Assembly: GCA_020445255.1 (NCBI GenBank)
Contig: JAGRGY010000022.1
Coordinates: forward strand, 17,767 to 61,096
Source of the DNA: Gammaproteobacteria bacterium
GTDB lineage: Bacteria; Pseudomonadota; Gammaproteobacteria; Chromatiales; Chromatiaceae
Reading direction: 5' to 3'
DNA: 43,330 nucleotides
Part shown: one piece after another, positions 7,990 to 17,868 of the stretch
Layout of the letters: each line of letters opens with the position of its first letter
Position numbering within the stretch: the stretch's first letter is position 1
Position numbers and translations under genes: made by a program
The notes under the pieces: model-generated
Databases searched by the model: none
Told to the model about the DNA's origin: nothing
The model's input: the letters and a program-made list of their open reading frames with translations, nothing else

Positions 7990-8772
7990 TCAGATGGAAT
8001 TGCGCAGCAGACCGTACCAGACCAGGCCTACCATCTCGTGCAGCACGAAGTAGCTGTCCTGCATCGCGTTATGGTTCGGTAGCCAGTCGTGAAAGTCCAT
8101 CGGTGGCCGCAGTTCGGGCGCGACGTGCTTGAATGCAAACGGTGCCGGCACCACGTCGATGCCGGCCGCGCGTGCGCTGAGTACCGCACGCGGCATGTGG
8201 TAGGCGTGGGTGACCAGAAGTACCCGGCTCAGCCCGTTTTTCGCCAGCACGGCGGCGCTGTCGCGGGCGTTTTCCCAGGTATCGCGGCTGGTGTTGTCGA
8301 TCGCGAGGGGCTTCACGCCGGCGCGGTCCTGCAGCCACTCCGCCGCGAGTTCCGCAAGTGGCCGCGTGTCGCCCCGCACGCTACCGCCACTGATCACGAT
8401 CGGCAGTCCGGTCTTGCGGTGCAGTGCCAGTGCCTGGTCGATTCGTTCCAGGCTGAGTGGAGACAGACGTTCACCACCGCCCAGCTCGGGGTTGAAGCCA
8501 GTCGAACCCGCCATCAGCACCCAGATCCCATCCGCCCGACTGGTCTGCAGTTGGGTCGGTGTCAGCGCCGGAATCGTCTCCAGTTGCGCTGCCAGCCATC
8601 CGACGACCGCAGGCGTCGACAGTGCGTACAGCGACAGGATGCCGAGCAGGCACAGCATCCGGCCAAACGGTCGGCGACACGACAGCCATCCCACCAACAG
8701 GATGAGCACCAGGAGGCCGGGTGGCAGGATGAAGACCTTCAACAATTCCCGGGTGGCGACATCGAGCTCCAC
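7990..8772 (-). CDS. elyC: ElyC/YdcF-like DUF218 envelope protein
   Basis: The 260-residue protein has two N-terminal membrane helices (about residues 13-29 and 37-57) and a DUF218 domain with family segments GIWVLMAGSTG, GLPIVISGGS, NTSRDTWENA and VTHAYHMPRAV. This length and topology match E. coli ElyC, which affects lipid-linked peptidoglycan precursors, rather than the shorter SanA. It starts 12 bp after the lipA stop on the same strand, so the two are probably co-transcribed. The biochemical activity of the family is not settled. Confidence 0.8.
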   Translation of the reverse strand: MELDVATRELLKVFILPPGLLVLILLVGWLSCRRPFGRMLCLLGILSLYALSTPAVVGWLAAQLETIPALTPTQLQTSRADGIWVLMAGSTGFNPELGGGERLSPLSLERIDQALALHRKTGLPIVISGGSVRGDTRPLAELAAEWLQDRAGVKPLAIDNTSRDTWENARDSAAVLAKNGLSRVLLVTHAYHMPRAVLSARAAGIDVVPAPFAFKHVAPELRPPMDFHDWLPNHNAMQDSYFVLHEMVGLVWYGLLRNSI

Positions 8773-8784
8773 AATTCGCTTCCG

Positions 8785-9759
8785 TCAAAGACCGGCCAGC
8801 ACGGGATTGGCCTGCAGGTCGGCGTGGTATGACGAGCGCACCATCGGTCCGCTCGCCACGTTCGAGAAACCCATCGCCTCCCCGAGTACGCGGAGTTCGT
8901 CGAATTCCGCCGGGTCCACGTAGCGGTCCACGGCCAGATGGTCCCTGCTGGGTTGCAGGTACTGGCCAAGCGTGAGCATGTCGCAGCCGTGCCGGCGCAG
9001 CTCGCGCATCACCTGTTCCGTTTCGGCGCGGGTCTCGCCGAGTCCCAGCATGATGCCCGACTTGGTCGGTATGTCGGGGTGGACGCGCTTGAAGGCGGCG
9101 AGCAGATCCAGCGACCACTGGTAGTCGGCACCGGGGCGCGCCTTGCGGTACAGGCGTGGCACCGTTTCCAGGTTGTGGTTGAACACGTCCGGCGGCATGG
9201 CGGCGAATTGGTCCAGCGCGATCTGCATGCGGCCGCGGAAATCCGGCACCAGCACCTCGATGGTCGTCTGTGGCGTCAGCTCGCGCACCGCGCCGATGCA
9301 GGCGGCGAAGTGGGCGGCACCGCCGTCGCGCAGGTCGTCACGGTCGACGGACGTGATCACGACGTACCTGAGCGCCATCTCGGCGATCGCCTGGGCCAGC
9401 TGGCGCGGTTCGTCGCTTTCGAGCGGCAACGGCTTGCCGTGTGCGACATCGCAGAACGGGCAACGCCGCGTGCAGATGTCGCCCATGATCATGAACGTGG
9501 CGGTGCCGTGACTGAAACACTCACCGAGATTCGGACACTGCGCCTCCTCGCACACCGAGCTGAGGCCGCGTTGGCGCAGGATGTTCTTGATCCGGGCAAC
9601 GCCGGGGCCGCCGGGTGCCTTGGCGCGGATCCAGGACGGTTTGCGCTTTACCTGCGTTGTCGGCTCGACCTTGACCGGGATGCGACTCACCTTGTCGCGC
9701 CCGCGCTGGTGCGAATCGGGCTGCGCGCGCGAAGGGGCGCTGTGCGGCTTGTCTGACAT
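8785..9759 (-). CDS. lipA: Lipoyl synthase LipA
   Basis: The 324-residue radical-SAM enzyme inserts two sulfurs into protein-bound octanoyl groups to make lipoate. Both iron-sulfur sites are visible. The auxiliary cluster cysteines are C70, C75 and C81 in [12 protein letters not shown]. The SAM cluster cysteines are C96, C100 and C103 in CTRRCPFC. The C-terminal VRSSY supplies the serine ligand of the auxiliary cluster. The N-terminal 40 residues are polar and poorly conserved. LipB is not adjacent. A TACAAT box at 9797-9792 could be its -10, though no good -35 is seen. Confidence 0.97.
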   Translation of the reverse strand: MSDKPHSAPSRAQPDSHQRGRDKVSRIPVKVEPTTQVKRKPSWIRAKAPGGPGVARIKNILRQRGLSSVCEEAQCPNLGECFSHGTATFMIMGDICTRRCPFCDVAHGKPLPLESDEPRQLAQAIAEMALRYVVITSVDRDDLRDGGAAHFAACIGAVRELTPQTTIEVLVPDFRGRMQIALDQFAAMPPDVFNHNLETVPRLYRKARPGADYQWSLDLLAAFKRVHPDIPTKSGIMLGLGETRAETEQVMRELRRHGCDMLTLGQYLQPSRDHLAVDRYVDPAEFDELRVLGEAMGFSNVASGPMVRSSYHADLQANPVLAGL

Positions 9760-9873
9760 CGTTTCCCGGGGCGGCGGTTGTCTGAGCGCCGATTGTAGCG
9801 TCTTTTGCGGCCCGGCGATGACCGCCGTCGGCGGTATACTGATCGCTCACACGGCCTCAACGGATGGACCACT

Positions 9874-10797
9874 ATGAGCGAATTCGGCGTATTTACCCTG
9901 TTCCTGCTGGGACTGGCGGTCGTGATCCTGGTGCTGGGCGTCAAGTCGGTGCCGCAGGGCAACGAGTGGACGGTCGAACGTTTCGGCAAGTACACGCGCA
10001 GCCTGCGCCCCGGACTGAACCTGATCGTACCGGTCATGGACCAGATCGGGCGCAAGCTGAACATGATGGAGCAGGTCCTGGACGTGCCCACGCAGGAGAT
10101 CATCACCAAGGACAACGCGATGGTCTCGGTCGACGGCGTGGTGTTCTTTCAGGTGCTGGACTCGGCCAAGGCCGCCTACGAGGTCAGCAATTTGCAATAT
10201 GCAATCCTCAACCTGACGATGACCAACATCCGTACCGTGATGGGTTCGATGGACCTCGACGAGCTGTTGTCGAAACGCGACGAGATCAATGCGCGCCTGC
10301 TGTCGGTCGTCGACGAGGCGACCACGCCGTGGGGCGTCAAGGTGACCCGGATCGAGATCAAGGACATCAGTCCGCCGAACGATCTGGTCGACTCGATGGC
10401 GCGGCAGATGAAGGCCGAGCGTGACAAGCGTGCCGCGATTCTCGAGGCCGAGGGCAAACGCCAGGCTGAGATTCTCAAGGCCGACGGTGAGAAGCAGGCG
10501 GCGATCCTGCAAGCCGAAGGGCAGAAGGAGGCCGCGTTCCGCGCGGCCGAGGCCCGCGAGCGTCTGGCCGAGGCCGAGGCCAAGGCTACCCAGATGGTGT
10601 CTGAGGCGATCGCCCAGGGTGACGTGCAGGCGGTCAACTACTTCGTTGCGCAGAAATATGTCGAGGCGCTGCAGACGATCGGCACGGCGCCCAACCAGAA
10701 GCTGATCTTCATGCCGGTCGAGGCCAGCGGTGTGATCGGTGCCCTGGGTGGGGTCGCGGAGCTGGCCAAGAGCGCGATGGAGAAGGGCAAGTCGTGA
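9874..10797 (+). CDS. qmcA: QmcA-like SPFH/band-7 membrane protein
   Basis: The 307-residue protein has one N-terminal transmembrane helix (residues 5-22), an SPFH domain (KSVPQGNEWTVERFGKY, then VFFQVLDS and RIEIKDISPP), and an alanine/glutamate-rich coiled coil (about 175-250). This is the layout and length of E. coli QmcA (305 residues). Such proteins form large membrane cages in detergent-resistant zones. ATG 9874 fits the transmembrane start; the frame open from 9805 adds a poor leader. TATACT at 9835-9840 may be a -10 box. The next gene overlaps by 4 nt. Confidence 0.93.
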   Translation: MSEFGVFTLFLLGLAVVILVLGVKSVPQGNEWTVERFGKYTRSLRPGLNLIVPVMDQIGRKLNMMEQVLDVPTQEIITKDNAMVSVDGVVFFQVLDSAKAAYEVSNLQYAILNLTMTNIRTVMGSMDLDELLSKRDEINARLLSVVDEATTPWGVKVTRIEIKDISPPNDLVDSMARQMKAERDKRAAILEAEGKRQAEILKADGEKQAAILQAEGQKEAAFRAAEARERLAEAEAKATQMVSEAIAQGDVQAVNYFVAQKYVEALQTIGTAPNQKLIFMPVEASGVIGALGGVAELAKSAMEKGKS

Positions 10798-11240
10798 GCG
10801 GTTACCAACCGGATTTCTGGCACTGGTGGATCCTGGCACTGATATTGATCATCCTCGAGACGCTGCTGCCAGGTGCGTTTTTCCTGTGGATGGGCATCTC
10901 GGCAATCGTGCTCGGTCTGCTGGCGTGGCTCGTGCCTGCGCTGGATTGGGAGACGCAGCTGATGCTGTTCGCGATCCTGTCGCTGGTCAGCATCGTCGGC
11001 TGGCGGCTGTGGCAGCGGCGCTACCCGGACGAGACGGATCAGCCGGCGTTGAACCGGCGCGGTGAGCAGTACGTCGGTCGCGTGTTCGTGCTCGAAACGC
11101 CAATCGAGAATGGGTTCGGCAAGGTCCGTGTTGGCGATTCGCTGTGGCGGGTCGAGGGAGCGGACGCGGCGGTCGGCAGCAGGGTGAGGGTTGTCTCCGC
11201 CGATGGCGTGGTACTGGTGGTCGAGCCCGCCGATCGATAG
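10794..11240 (+). CDS. NfeD-family protein, partner of QmcA (YbbK-like)
   Basis: This 148-residue protein has hydrophobic helices over residues 8-70 (WWILALILIILETLLPGAFFLW and following) and then a small beta-barrel OB-fold domain from about residue 88 (YVGRVFVLETPIENGFGKVRVGDS). This is the short NfeD form. NfeD proteins are found next to SPFH genes, as here, and act with them in membrane organisation. The GTG start overlaps the qmcA stop as GTGA, so translation is coupled. Confidence 0.9.
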   Translation: MSGYQPDFWHWWILALILIILETLLPGAFFLWMGISAIVLGLLAWLVPALDWETQLMLFAILSLVSIVGWRLWQRRYPDETDQPALNRRGEQYVGRVFVLETPIENGFGKVRVGDSLWRVEGADAAVGSRVRVVSADGVVLVVEPADR

Positions 11241-11421
11241 CCAGACCAGCGCAGGGATGGCGCGAGTAAGAGTAATGCGGGTGCGCTGCGCCCAGCGCAG
11301 TCAACACGGGACGCGCGTCGTCGCGCGCATCAAGAATGAGTTTGTACGCGAAGCGCCAACGGTCGCGTGTAGCCGGTCATATGGCCTGACGGGTTGCCGG
11401 CCACAATGACGTTTGACGATG

Positions 11422-11443
11422 CCGGTCTCGCGACGCAGACCGG
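11422..11443. terminator. Hairpin between convergent nfeD and HDOD genes
   Basis: CCGGTCT at 11422-11428 pairs perfectly with AGACCGG at 11437-11443 around an 8-nt loop. It lies in the 220-bp gap between two convergent genes, 18 bp beyond the HDOD stop. No T-run follows on either strand, so it is not a classical intrinsic terminator. A second short hairpin (CTGCGC, CCA, GCGCAG) is at 11286-11300. No gene is apparent in this gap. Confidence 0.35.
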
Positions 11444-11460
11444 TCGCGGAAAGGTCGTAT

Positions 11461-12336
11461 CTACGGCATCACGCCATCATTTTGCGTGATCACGTTGTAC
11501 ATCGCGTCGACCATCTCCAGCGCCGTTGCATCCAGCGCGGCGGCGCCGACCTCAGGCGGCAGTTCCGCGAGGCGCCAGACCGAGGCGCGTACACGTTGCA
11601 CGATGTCCTCGATCAACAGGTCGGAGTCGATGCCGGCACTGAATTGAACCGCGATGTGCAACATCGCGACCTCGCGCGCGAGCGGTCCGGATACGTCCTC
11701 CGGCCGCAGCAGATGGGTGAACGAGTTGACGATCGACGGCGGCAACTGCCAGACGCGCGACAGCTCCGCCGCGAACTGCATCGCGTCGACGCCGATCAGC
11801 TCGTGTTCGGCATACAGACGGGCGTCGAGGCCATCCTCGCAATGCGCGAGCGCCTGACGACACTCGTGTGGGAAACGGGTGAACAACACGAGGTGCCCGA
11901 TGTCGTGCAGCAGGCCGCGTACGAACAGGCTCTCGTAGTTCCGCATCCCCGCACCCTCGGCCAGCGCGCGCGCGAGAAAGCCTGCGTGCACGCTGCGATA
12001 CCAGAAGGTGTCCATGTCCATGAAGTCGTTGCTGAAACCGTCGAAGGCCTTTGACACGCTGGCAGCCAGCACCAGATCGTGAATCTTCTGCATGCCCAGG
12101 ATGTTCGTCGCGCGCGTGATCGTGTCGACCTGCGAACGGAAGCCGTAGAAGGCGCTGTTGGCCATCCGAAGCACGCGGGCAGCGAGCGCCGGGTCGAGTG
12201 AGATGACCTCGGCGGCGTCCGCCATCGACGCGCTGTCGGATTCCATGACCTCGCGCAGCCTGATGTAGACATCGGGCAGTGACAGGGATTCGAGGGAGTC
12301 GTAGACGAGTTCGTCGAGTTGCAGCGCTGCGGACAT
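11461..12336 (-). CDS. HDOD domain protein
   Basis: The 291-residue protein is almost wholly an HDOD domain (about residues 20-220). Features are LPDVYIRLREVM, SLDPALAARVLRMANSAFYG, the helix around H117, and GLLHDIGHLVLF with the HD pair at 144-145. HDOD proteins are mostly regulators without proven phosphodiesterase activity and are common in chemotaxis and signalling. There is no attached kinase, receiver or GGDEF domain. It lies 112 bp downstream of the large oxidoreductase gene on the same strand, and no clear promoter or hairpin was seen between them. Confidence 0.85.
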   Translation of the reverse strand: MSAALQLDELVYDSLESLSLPDVYIRLREVMESDSASMADAAEVISLDPALAARVLRMANSAFYGFRSQVDTITRATNILGMQKIHDLVLAASVSKAFDGFSNDFMDMDTFWYRSVHAGFLARALAEGAGMRNYESLFVRGLLHDIGHLVLFTRFPHECRQALAHCEDGLDARLYAEHELIGVDAMQFAAELSRVWQLPPSIVNSFTHLLRPEDVSGPLAREVAMLHIAVQFSAGIDSDLLIEDIVQRVRASVWRLAELPPEVGAAALDATALEMVDAMYNVITQNDGVMP

Positions 12337-12448
12337 AAACGGGCCTGCCGGCGATGGGAATCGGTATCTGACGAGGCTATCGGCGGGGCGACGGCAGGCT
12401 TGAGGACCCAGGACCCGTCCCGGAAACTGCCGTTCGGCCCTGGCCCCT

Positions 12449-15400
12449 TTAGAGCAGGACGCGTTCGATGCCGCCGGCCTTGACCTCGGCGAGGAAGTCG
12501 CTCTGCCAGACCGGACCCAGCAGGTGGCGGGCCAGCTCGACGACGATGTAGTCGGTCTTCAGCCCGGTCTCGTCAGCGTACCGCGCAAGGCCCTGCTGGC
12601 AGGCCGGGCAACTGGTCAGAAGCTTGACCTCGCCGTGCACGGTCTCCGCCCCGGTCAGCGCCCGGATGCCGGCGTGCAGTTCCTCGGCCTTGCGGAAGCG
12701 CAGCTGGTTGGCGATGTCCGGGCGTGCGGTGCCGAGCGTGCCGGCCTCGCCGCAGCAGCGGTCGGACAGCGTGACCTGTTGTCCCATCAGGCTTCCGGCG
12801 ACCTGCAGTGGTTCGTATTGCTTCATCGGCGTGTGGCAGGGGTCGTGATACAGGTACTGCACGCCGTCGACTGCATCGATCTTGACGCCTTTTTCCATCA
12901 GGTATTCGTGGATGTCGAGCAGGCGACAGCCGGGAAAGATCTTCTCAAACTCATATTTCAACAACTGGTCCATGCAGGTGCCGCACGACACGATCACGGT
13001 CCTGATGTCCATGTAGTTCAGCGTATTCGCGACACGATGGAACAACACCCTGTTGTCGGTTGTGATCTTCTGCCCCTTGGCATGCATGCCGGCCGCAGTC
13101 TGCGGGTAACCACAACACAAGTAGCCCGGGGGCAGCACGGTCTGTGCGCCCAGGTCATACAGCATCGCCAGCGTGGCAAGGCCGACGTCGGAGAACAAAC
13201 GTTCGGAACCGCAGCCGGGAAAATAGAACACCGCGTCGGACTCGTCGCTGACCTTCGCCGGATCACGCAGGATAGGGATCATCGTGCGGTCTTCCAGGCC
13301 GAGCTCGGCGCGGTACGAACGCTTCGGCAGCTCGACCCGGATCGGCCGGCGCACCAGCTCGATGGCGATGTCGCCAAGCTTCGGTTTGCCGGTGGTGGCC
13401 TGCGGCGCTGCGCTGCGACGACCGAGTATGCGCGTCCTGGCCGCCAGGTCGTGGGCCAGGCTGAGGCCCTTGAAGCCCCATTCGAGCATGCCCTTGCGAA
13501 GCACCTTGATCGTGCGCGGGTCGGTTGCGTTGAGAAACTTCATTGCCGCCCAGGTGCCGGGATTGAAACGCTTCTTGCCGCGTTCGGTCAGGATCCTGCG
13601 CATGCGGATCGTGACGTCGCCGAAATCGATGTTGACCGGGCATGGCGGCTCGCACTTGTGGCACACGGTGCAGTGGTCGGCGATGTCGTTCATCTCGTCG
13701 AAGTGCTCGAGCGACAGGCCGCGCCGCGTCTGTTCCTCGTAAAGAAAGGCTTCGATTATCAGGCCGGTGCCGAGAATCTTGTTGCGCGGGGAGTACAGCA
13801 GGTTGGCCCGCGGCACATGCGTCATGCACTTGGGTTTGCACTTGCCGCAGCGCAGGCAGTGTTTGACGTCGTCGTTCAATGCCCCGAGTTCACTCTCCTC
13901 GAGAATGATCGCCTCCTGCTGCACGAGGCGCAGCGACGGCGTGTAGGCGCCACCAAGGCCCGATCCCGGCATCAGCTTGCCACGATTGAAGTGCTGCTGC
14001 GGGTCGACCTGGATCTTGTACGCGACGAAGCGCTCGAGTTTTTCCTGCTCGAGGTATTGCACCTTGGTCAGCCCGATGCCGTGCTCGCCGGAAATGACCC
14101 CGCCGAGCGACTGTGCCAATGTCATGATGCGGTCGACCATGCGATCGGCTTCGTGCAGCATGCGATAGTTGTGCGAGTGCACCGGGATATTGGTGTGCAC
14201 GTTACCGTCGCCGGCATGCATGTGCAGTGCAACGAACAGGCGGTTGTTGCGCAGCTCGGCGTGCAGGTCGCGCAGTTCGTCGCGCAGACCCTCAAGCGAC
14301 GAGCCCTGGAATATCTCGCGCAACGGCTGCTTGACCTCGTTGCGGTAAGACACCACCACGTCGCGTCGCAACAGGGTGTCGAGCAGCGTGTCGTCCTCCC
14401 GCAGCAGCGCGCGCTCGGCGTCGGTCAGGATGTCGACGTGGTTTCCCGCCGGCGCGTCGAGCCGTTCGAGCAGGGTCCGCCAGCGCGTGTCGACCTGCGC
14501 AAGCAGTTCGCGTGCCAGCAGGTACTTGTTGCGTTCGAATTCGTTCGTGCCCTCGCCGTCGCGCGGTGTACGTGTGGTGAGCAGCGCATCGAATGCGTCG
14601 ATGACCTCGAGCTTGTTGGCGATCGACTGCTCGATGTTGATGCGCTCGATACCGCGGCTGTAGTCGGCCAGGCGCTCCAGCGGGATGACGACATCCTCGT
14701 TGATCTTGAACGCATTGGTATGTGCCGATATCGCCGCGGTGCGCGCACGGTCGAGCCAGAATCGCTTGCGTGCGTCGGCGCTGACGGCGATGAAACCCTC
14801 CGCCTCGCGCGCGTTGGCGAGGCGTACCACCGCCGACGCCGCACCGGCAACGGCCTGTTCGTCGTCGGCGACCAGGTCGGCGATCAGCACCATCTTCGGA
14901 CGTTCGCGGCGTGCGGCCTTGGTCGCGTAGTTGACCGCCTTCACGTAGCGCTCGTCGAGATGCTCCAGGCCTGCAATCTGCACACCGTCCTGCCCATTCA
15001 CATAGTCAACGATCTCGACGATTGCGGGCACCGCCCTGCCGAGATCGGTGCCGAAGAACTCCAGGCACACGGTGCGCACGTGACCGGGCATTCGGTGGAG
15101 CACGAAGCGCGCCGACGTGATCAGACCGTCGCAGCCCTCCTTCTGCACACCCGGCAGGCCAGACAGGAATTTGTCGGTGACGTCCTTGCCCAGCCCGGAT
15201 TTGCGCAACGAGCTGCCCGGCATCTCGATCAGCGCGGGTTCGCCCTTGGGTGTGTGGCCATCGGACGCGAAACGGCGAACACGGAAGCGCACGGTCTGCT
15301 GGTCGTGGATCTTGCCGAGGTTGTGGTCGAGGCGTTCGACCTCGAGCCAGTCGGCCTGCGGTGTAACCATGCGCCAGCTGGCGAGGTTGTCGAGCGTGGT

Positions 15401-16264
15401 ACCCCACAGCACGGCCTTCTTGCCGCCCGCGTTCATCGCGATGTTGCCGCCAATGGTCGACGCGTCCTGCGACGTCGGGTCGACCGCAAACGCGAGCCCG
15501 TGGCGCGCGGCGAGTTCGGACACGCGCTTGGTGACGACGCCGGCACCGGTGCGCACGGTGGGCACCATGCCATCGACGCCCGGCAGTTCGATGTGTTCGA
15601 CGTCGGACAGCGCCTCCAGCTTTTCGGTATTGATGATGGCGCAGTGTGCGTCCAGCGGTACGGCGGATCCGGTGTAGCCGGTACCGCCTCCGCGCGGGAT
15701 CAGCGTCAGGCCGCAGTCGATGCAGGCCTTCACAATCGCGGCAACCTCGTCCTCGCGGTCCGGCGAGACGACGACGAACGGCATCTCGACGCGCCAGTCG
15801 GTCGCGTCGGTGGCGTGCGATACGCGCGCCAGGCCGCTGAAGTCGATGTTGTCCCGGCGCGTGACCCGGCTCAGCGCACGCTGCACGCGCTGGCGCAGCG
15901 CGGCGCGTTCGCCGAAACAGTTCGAGAACCGTTCGACCGCGGCGCGCGCGGCGTCGAGCAGGCGCGCGGCGTCCCGGTTGTCGTTGAGCCGCTGCTCGAA
16001 CTGGCCGAGGCGGTGGTTAAGCGCCTGCACCAGCGCATCGCGCCGGTCGACGTTGAAGATCAGGTCGTCCTGCAGATAGGGGTTGCGCTCGACGACCCAC
16101 ATGTCGCCGAGCACCTCGAACAGCATGCGCGCCGAGCGCCCGGTGCGACGGGTGCCGCGCAGGTCCTCGATCAGCCGCCAGTTGTCCTCGCCGAGGTAGC
16201 GGATGACGATCTCACGGTCGGAAAACGAGGTGTAGTTGTACGGAATCTCGCGGATGCGTTCCAT
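12449..16264 (-). CDS. Large FAD-linked oxidase/Fe-S oxidoreductase (DUF3683, Dld-II/YdiJ-like)
   Basis: The 1271-residue fusion has an N-terminal DUF3683-type region (to about 135), a PCMH-type FAD domain with [10 protein letters not shown] at 190-199, an FAD-oxidase C-terminal domain with GEHGIG, and two 4Fe-4S motifs: [11 protein letters not shown] near 801 and [11 protein letters not shown] near 864. Two cysteine-rich CCG repeats follow (CCGYPQ near 1050, CCGEAG near 1170, CPACQQG near 1221). Relatives oxidise 2-hydroxyacids such as D-lactate or D-2-hydroxyglutarate and pass electrons to quinone or a carrier. The substrate is not readable here. ATG 16264 follows GGCAGG; the frame extends 11 codons to a TTG. 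A weak TAGAAT box is at 16320-16315. Confidence 0.88.
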   Translation of the reverse strand: MERIREIPYNYTSFSDREIVIRYLGEDNWRLIEDLRGTRRTGRSARMLFEVLGDMWVVERNPYLQDDLIFNVDRRDALVQALNHRLGQFEQRLNDNRDAARLLDAARAAVERFSNCFGERAALRQRVQRALSRVTRRDNIDFSGLARVSHATDATDWRVEMPFVVVSPDREDEVAAIVKACIDCGLTLIPRGGGTGYTGSAVPLDAHCAIINTEKLEALSDVEHIELPGVDGMVPTVRTGAGVVTKRVSELAARHGLAFAVDPTSQDASTIGGNIAMNAGGKKAVLWGTTLDNLASWRMVTPQADWLEVERLDHNLGKIHDQQTVRFRVRRFASDGHTPKGEPALIEMPGSSLRKSGLGKDVTDKFLSGLPGVQKEGCDGLITSARFVLHRMPGHVRTVCLEFFGTDLGRAVPAIVEIVDYVNGQDGVQIAGLEHLDERYVKAVNYATKAARRERPKMVLIADLVADDEQAVAGAASAVVRLANAREAEGFIAVSADARKRFWLDRARTAAISAHTNAFKINEDVVIPLERLADYSRGIERINIEQSIANKLEVIDAFDALLTTRTPRDGEGTNEFERNKYLLARELLAQVDTRWRTLLERLDAPAGNHVDILTDAERALLREDDTLLDTLLRRDVVVSYRNEVKQPLREIFQGSSLEGLRDELRDLHAELRNNRLFVALHMHAGDGNVHTNIPVHSHNYRMLHEADRMVDRIMTLAQSLGGVISGEHGIGLTKVQYLEQEKLERFVAYKIQVDPQQHFNRGKLMPGSGLGGAYTPSLRLVQQEAIILEESELGALNDDVKHCLRCGKCKPKCMTHVPRANLLYSPRNKILGTGLIIEAFLYEEQTRRGLSLEHFDEMNDIADHCTVCHKCEPPCPVNIDFGDVTIRMRRILTERGKKRFNPGTWAAMKFLNATDPRTIKVLRKGMLEWGFKGLSLAHDLAARTRILGRRSAAPQATTGKPKLGDIAIELVRRPIRVELPKRSYRAELGLEDRTMIPILRDPAKVSDESDAVFYFPGCGSERLFSDVGLATLAMLYDLGAQTVLPPGYLCCGYPQTAAGMHAKGQKITTDNRVLFHRVANTLNYMDIRTVIVSCGTCMDQLLKYEFEKIFPGCRLLDIHEYLMEKGVKIDAVDGVQYLYHDPCHTPMKQYEPLQVAGSLMGQQVTLSDRCCGEAGTLGTARPDIANQLRFRKAEELHAGIRALTGAETVHGEVKLLTSCPACQQGLARYADETGLKTDYIVVELARHLLGPVWQSDFLAEVKAGGIERVLL

Positions 16265-16441
16265 CGAACCTGCCGGGCTGTCGCGGGAGCGCCACAACGT
16301 GGCTGCGTGCGCGAATTCTATCCGAAACCAACCATTGCGTGCCGCCGCCCCGCGGCCCTTCAGAAAGGAATTTCACCGATCGGCGGAAGGATTCGGCCGC
16401 TCGCCGGGTCTATCGTCAAACGGCCGCGCGGAGAATGGCGG

Positions 16442-16828
16442 ATGAATCCCCTCTGGTTCGTACGGATACCCTTTGCGATCACCTTTTCCGGGCACGGCGC
16501 CGGAAAGCTGCTGATGCCGGTGGCTTCCGCCCAGATGCTCGACATGTCGGTGGCACTCAGTTTGTTGGTCGGCATCGCCGAGGTGCTGACCGGTATCGGT
16601 GCCGTTGTCGGCGGTATCGAGCGCGCGCCGCACCGCAGACTGGTCAACCGCTTGACCGGCATCGCCGCGGTCCCGGTGCTGCTGGGTGCGATTTTCCTGG
16701 TCCACTGGCCGCGCTGGTCGTTCGTGGCCAGCGAGTCGCACCCGTTCGGTGGCATGGAGTTCCAGGTCCTGTTGCTCGGCGTCGCGCTGGTGCTGTACGC
16801 AGAAGGCCACCGACCCGGGTCGGCGTGA
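16442..16828 (+). CDS. DoxX-like small membrane protein
   Basis: The 128-residue protein has four hydrophobic segments (roughly residues 5-20, 35-58, 70-88 and 105-120). It carries the DoxX-family pattern of a first helix with FSGHGAGKLL followed by a helix with LVGIAEVLTGIGAVVGG. DoxX relatives are small membrane proteins with varied or unknown roles in respiration and oxidative stress. ATG 16442 is preceded by GGAG at a suitable distance. It is transcribed away from the FAD/Fe-S oxidoreductase gene, which starts 178 bp upstream on the other strand. Confidence 0.7.
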   Translation: MNPLWFVRIPFAITFSGHGAGKLLMPVASAQMLDMSVALSLLVGIAEVLTGIGAVVGGIERAPHRRLVNRLTGIAAVPVLLGAIFLVHWPRWSFVASESHPFGGMEFQVLLLGVALVLYAEGHRPGSA

Positions 16829-16889
16829 GGCTGTGATCGAGCGTCCCGCCCAGTAAACTGCCGTTTTGCATGACGAGGCGGAGGCAGCG

Positions 16890-17843
16890 ATGCGCGGCGT
16901 ATTTCTCGACTTGGCCAGCCTGGCCGAACAGGATCTCGACCTCTCGGCGTTTGCGTCGGTCGTGGACGACTGGCGCAGCTACCCGTCCACGGCGCCGGAC
17001 CAGCGGTTGGCGCATATCCGTGATGCCGAGGTGGTGGTCACGAACAAGGTCGTGCTCGATGACGCGATCATCCGTGCGGCCCCCGACCTCCGGCTGATCT
17101 GCATCACTGCGACCGGCTACAACAACATCGCGATCGATGCCGCACGGGAACTCGGCATCGTCGTCAGCAATGTCGTCGCCTACGCGACCGACAGCGTGGT
17201 GCAGCACGTGTTCGCGCTGATCCTTGCGCACCACACCCGGCTGTTCGATTACACCGCCGCGGTGAAGCGTGGGGACTGGAGCAACAGCCCGCAGTTCTGT
17301 CTGCTCGACTATCCGGTGCGCGAGCTGCGTGGCATGACGCTGGGGATCGTTGGACATGGCGAACTGGGGCGGGGCGTCGCGCGCATCGCCGAGGCGTTCG
17401 GCATGCGCGTCATTGTGTCGCAGCGTCCGGGTGGTGCGGCCTCACCGGGACGCGTGCCGTTCGATGAACTGCTGCGCACGTCGGACGTCATCACGCTGCA
17501 CCTGCCGTTGCTCGACAATACGCATCACCTGATCGATGCGGAAGCGCTGGCGCGCATGAAACCTGAAGCGCTGTTGATCAACACGGCACGCGGTGCGATC
17601 GTCGACAATGCCGCGCTCGCCGACGCGCTGCGCCACGGTGTGATCGGCGGTGCCGGGATCGACGTGCTGGACGTCGAACCGCCGCCGCCGGATCATCCGT
17701 TGCTCGCCCGCGACATTCCCAACCTGATCATGACGCCGCACAGCGCGTGGGCCGGCCGCCAGGCACGTCAGAACGTCGTCGACGAGACGGTGGCGAACAT
17801 TCGGGCGTATCGGAATGGTGCGCCGCGCAACCGGATCGCGTGA
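16890..17843 (+). CDS. hprA: D-2-hydroxyacid dehydrogenase, hydroxypyruvate reductase/glycerate dehydrogenase-like
   Basis: This 317-residue NAD(P)-dependent enzyme has the catalytic set R234 (TARGAIVD), E263 (DVLDVEPP) and H284 (TPHSAWA). The dinucleotide motif is GHGELG at 155-160. ITATGYNNI and SVVQHVFALIL are typical of glycerate dehydrogenase/hydroxypyruvate reductase of the HprA type, which is also about this length. ATG 16890 follows GGCGGAGGCAGCG, a good ribosome site; an upstream in-frame TTG adds 8 residues. Substrate choice is inferred from overall resemblance, and other 2-ketoacids are possible. The dehydrogenase domain appears complete. Confidence 0.82.
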   Translation: MRGVFLDLASLAEQDLDLSAFASVVDDWRSYPSTAPDQRLAHIRDAEVVVTNKVVLDDAIIRAAPDLRLICITATGYNNIAIDAARELGIVVSNVVAYATDSVVQHVFALILAHHTRLFDYTAAVKRGDWSNSPQFCLLDYPVRELRGMTLGIVGHGELGRGVARIAEAFGMRVIVSQRPGGAASPGRVPFDELLRTSDVITLHLPLLDNTHHLIDAEALARMKPEALLINTARGAIVDNAALADALRHGVIGGAGIDVLDVEPPPPDHPLLARDIPNLIMTPHSAWAGRQARQNVVDETVANIRAYRNGAPRNRIA

Positions 17844-17868
17844 CGCGGCGCGCGGCCGGGGCGCCAAC

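Noticed and set aside
12524..16828. A 1434-codon open frame on the plus strand opposite the FAD/Fe-S gene
   Set aside because: It is antisense to a strongly recognised protein and is open because of high GC and codon bias. Only its last 129 codons, the DoxX-like gene from 16442, look like protein.
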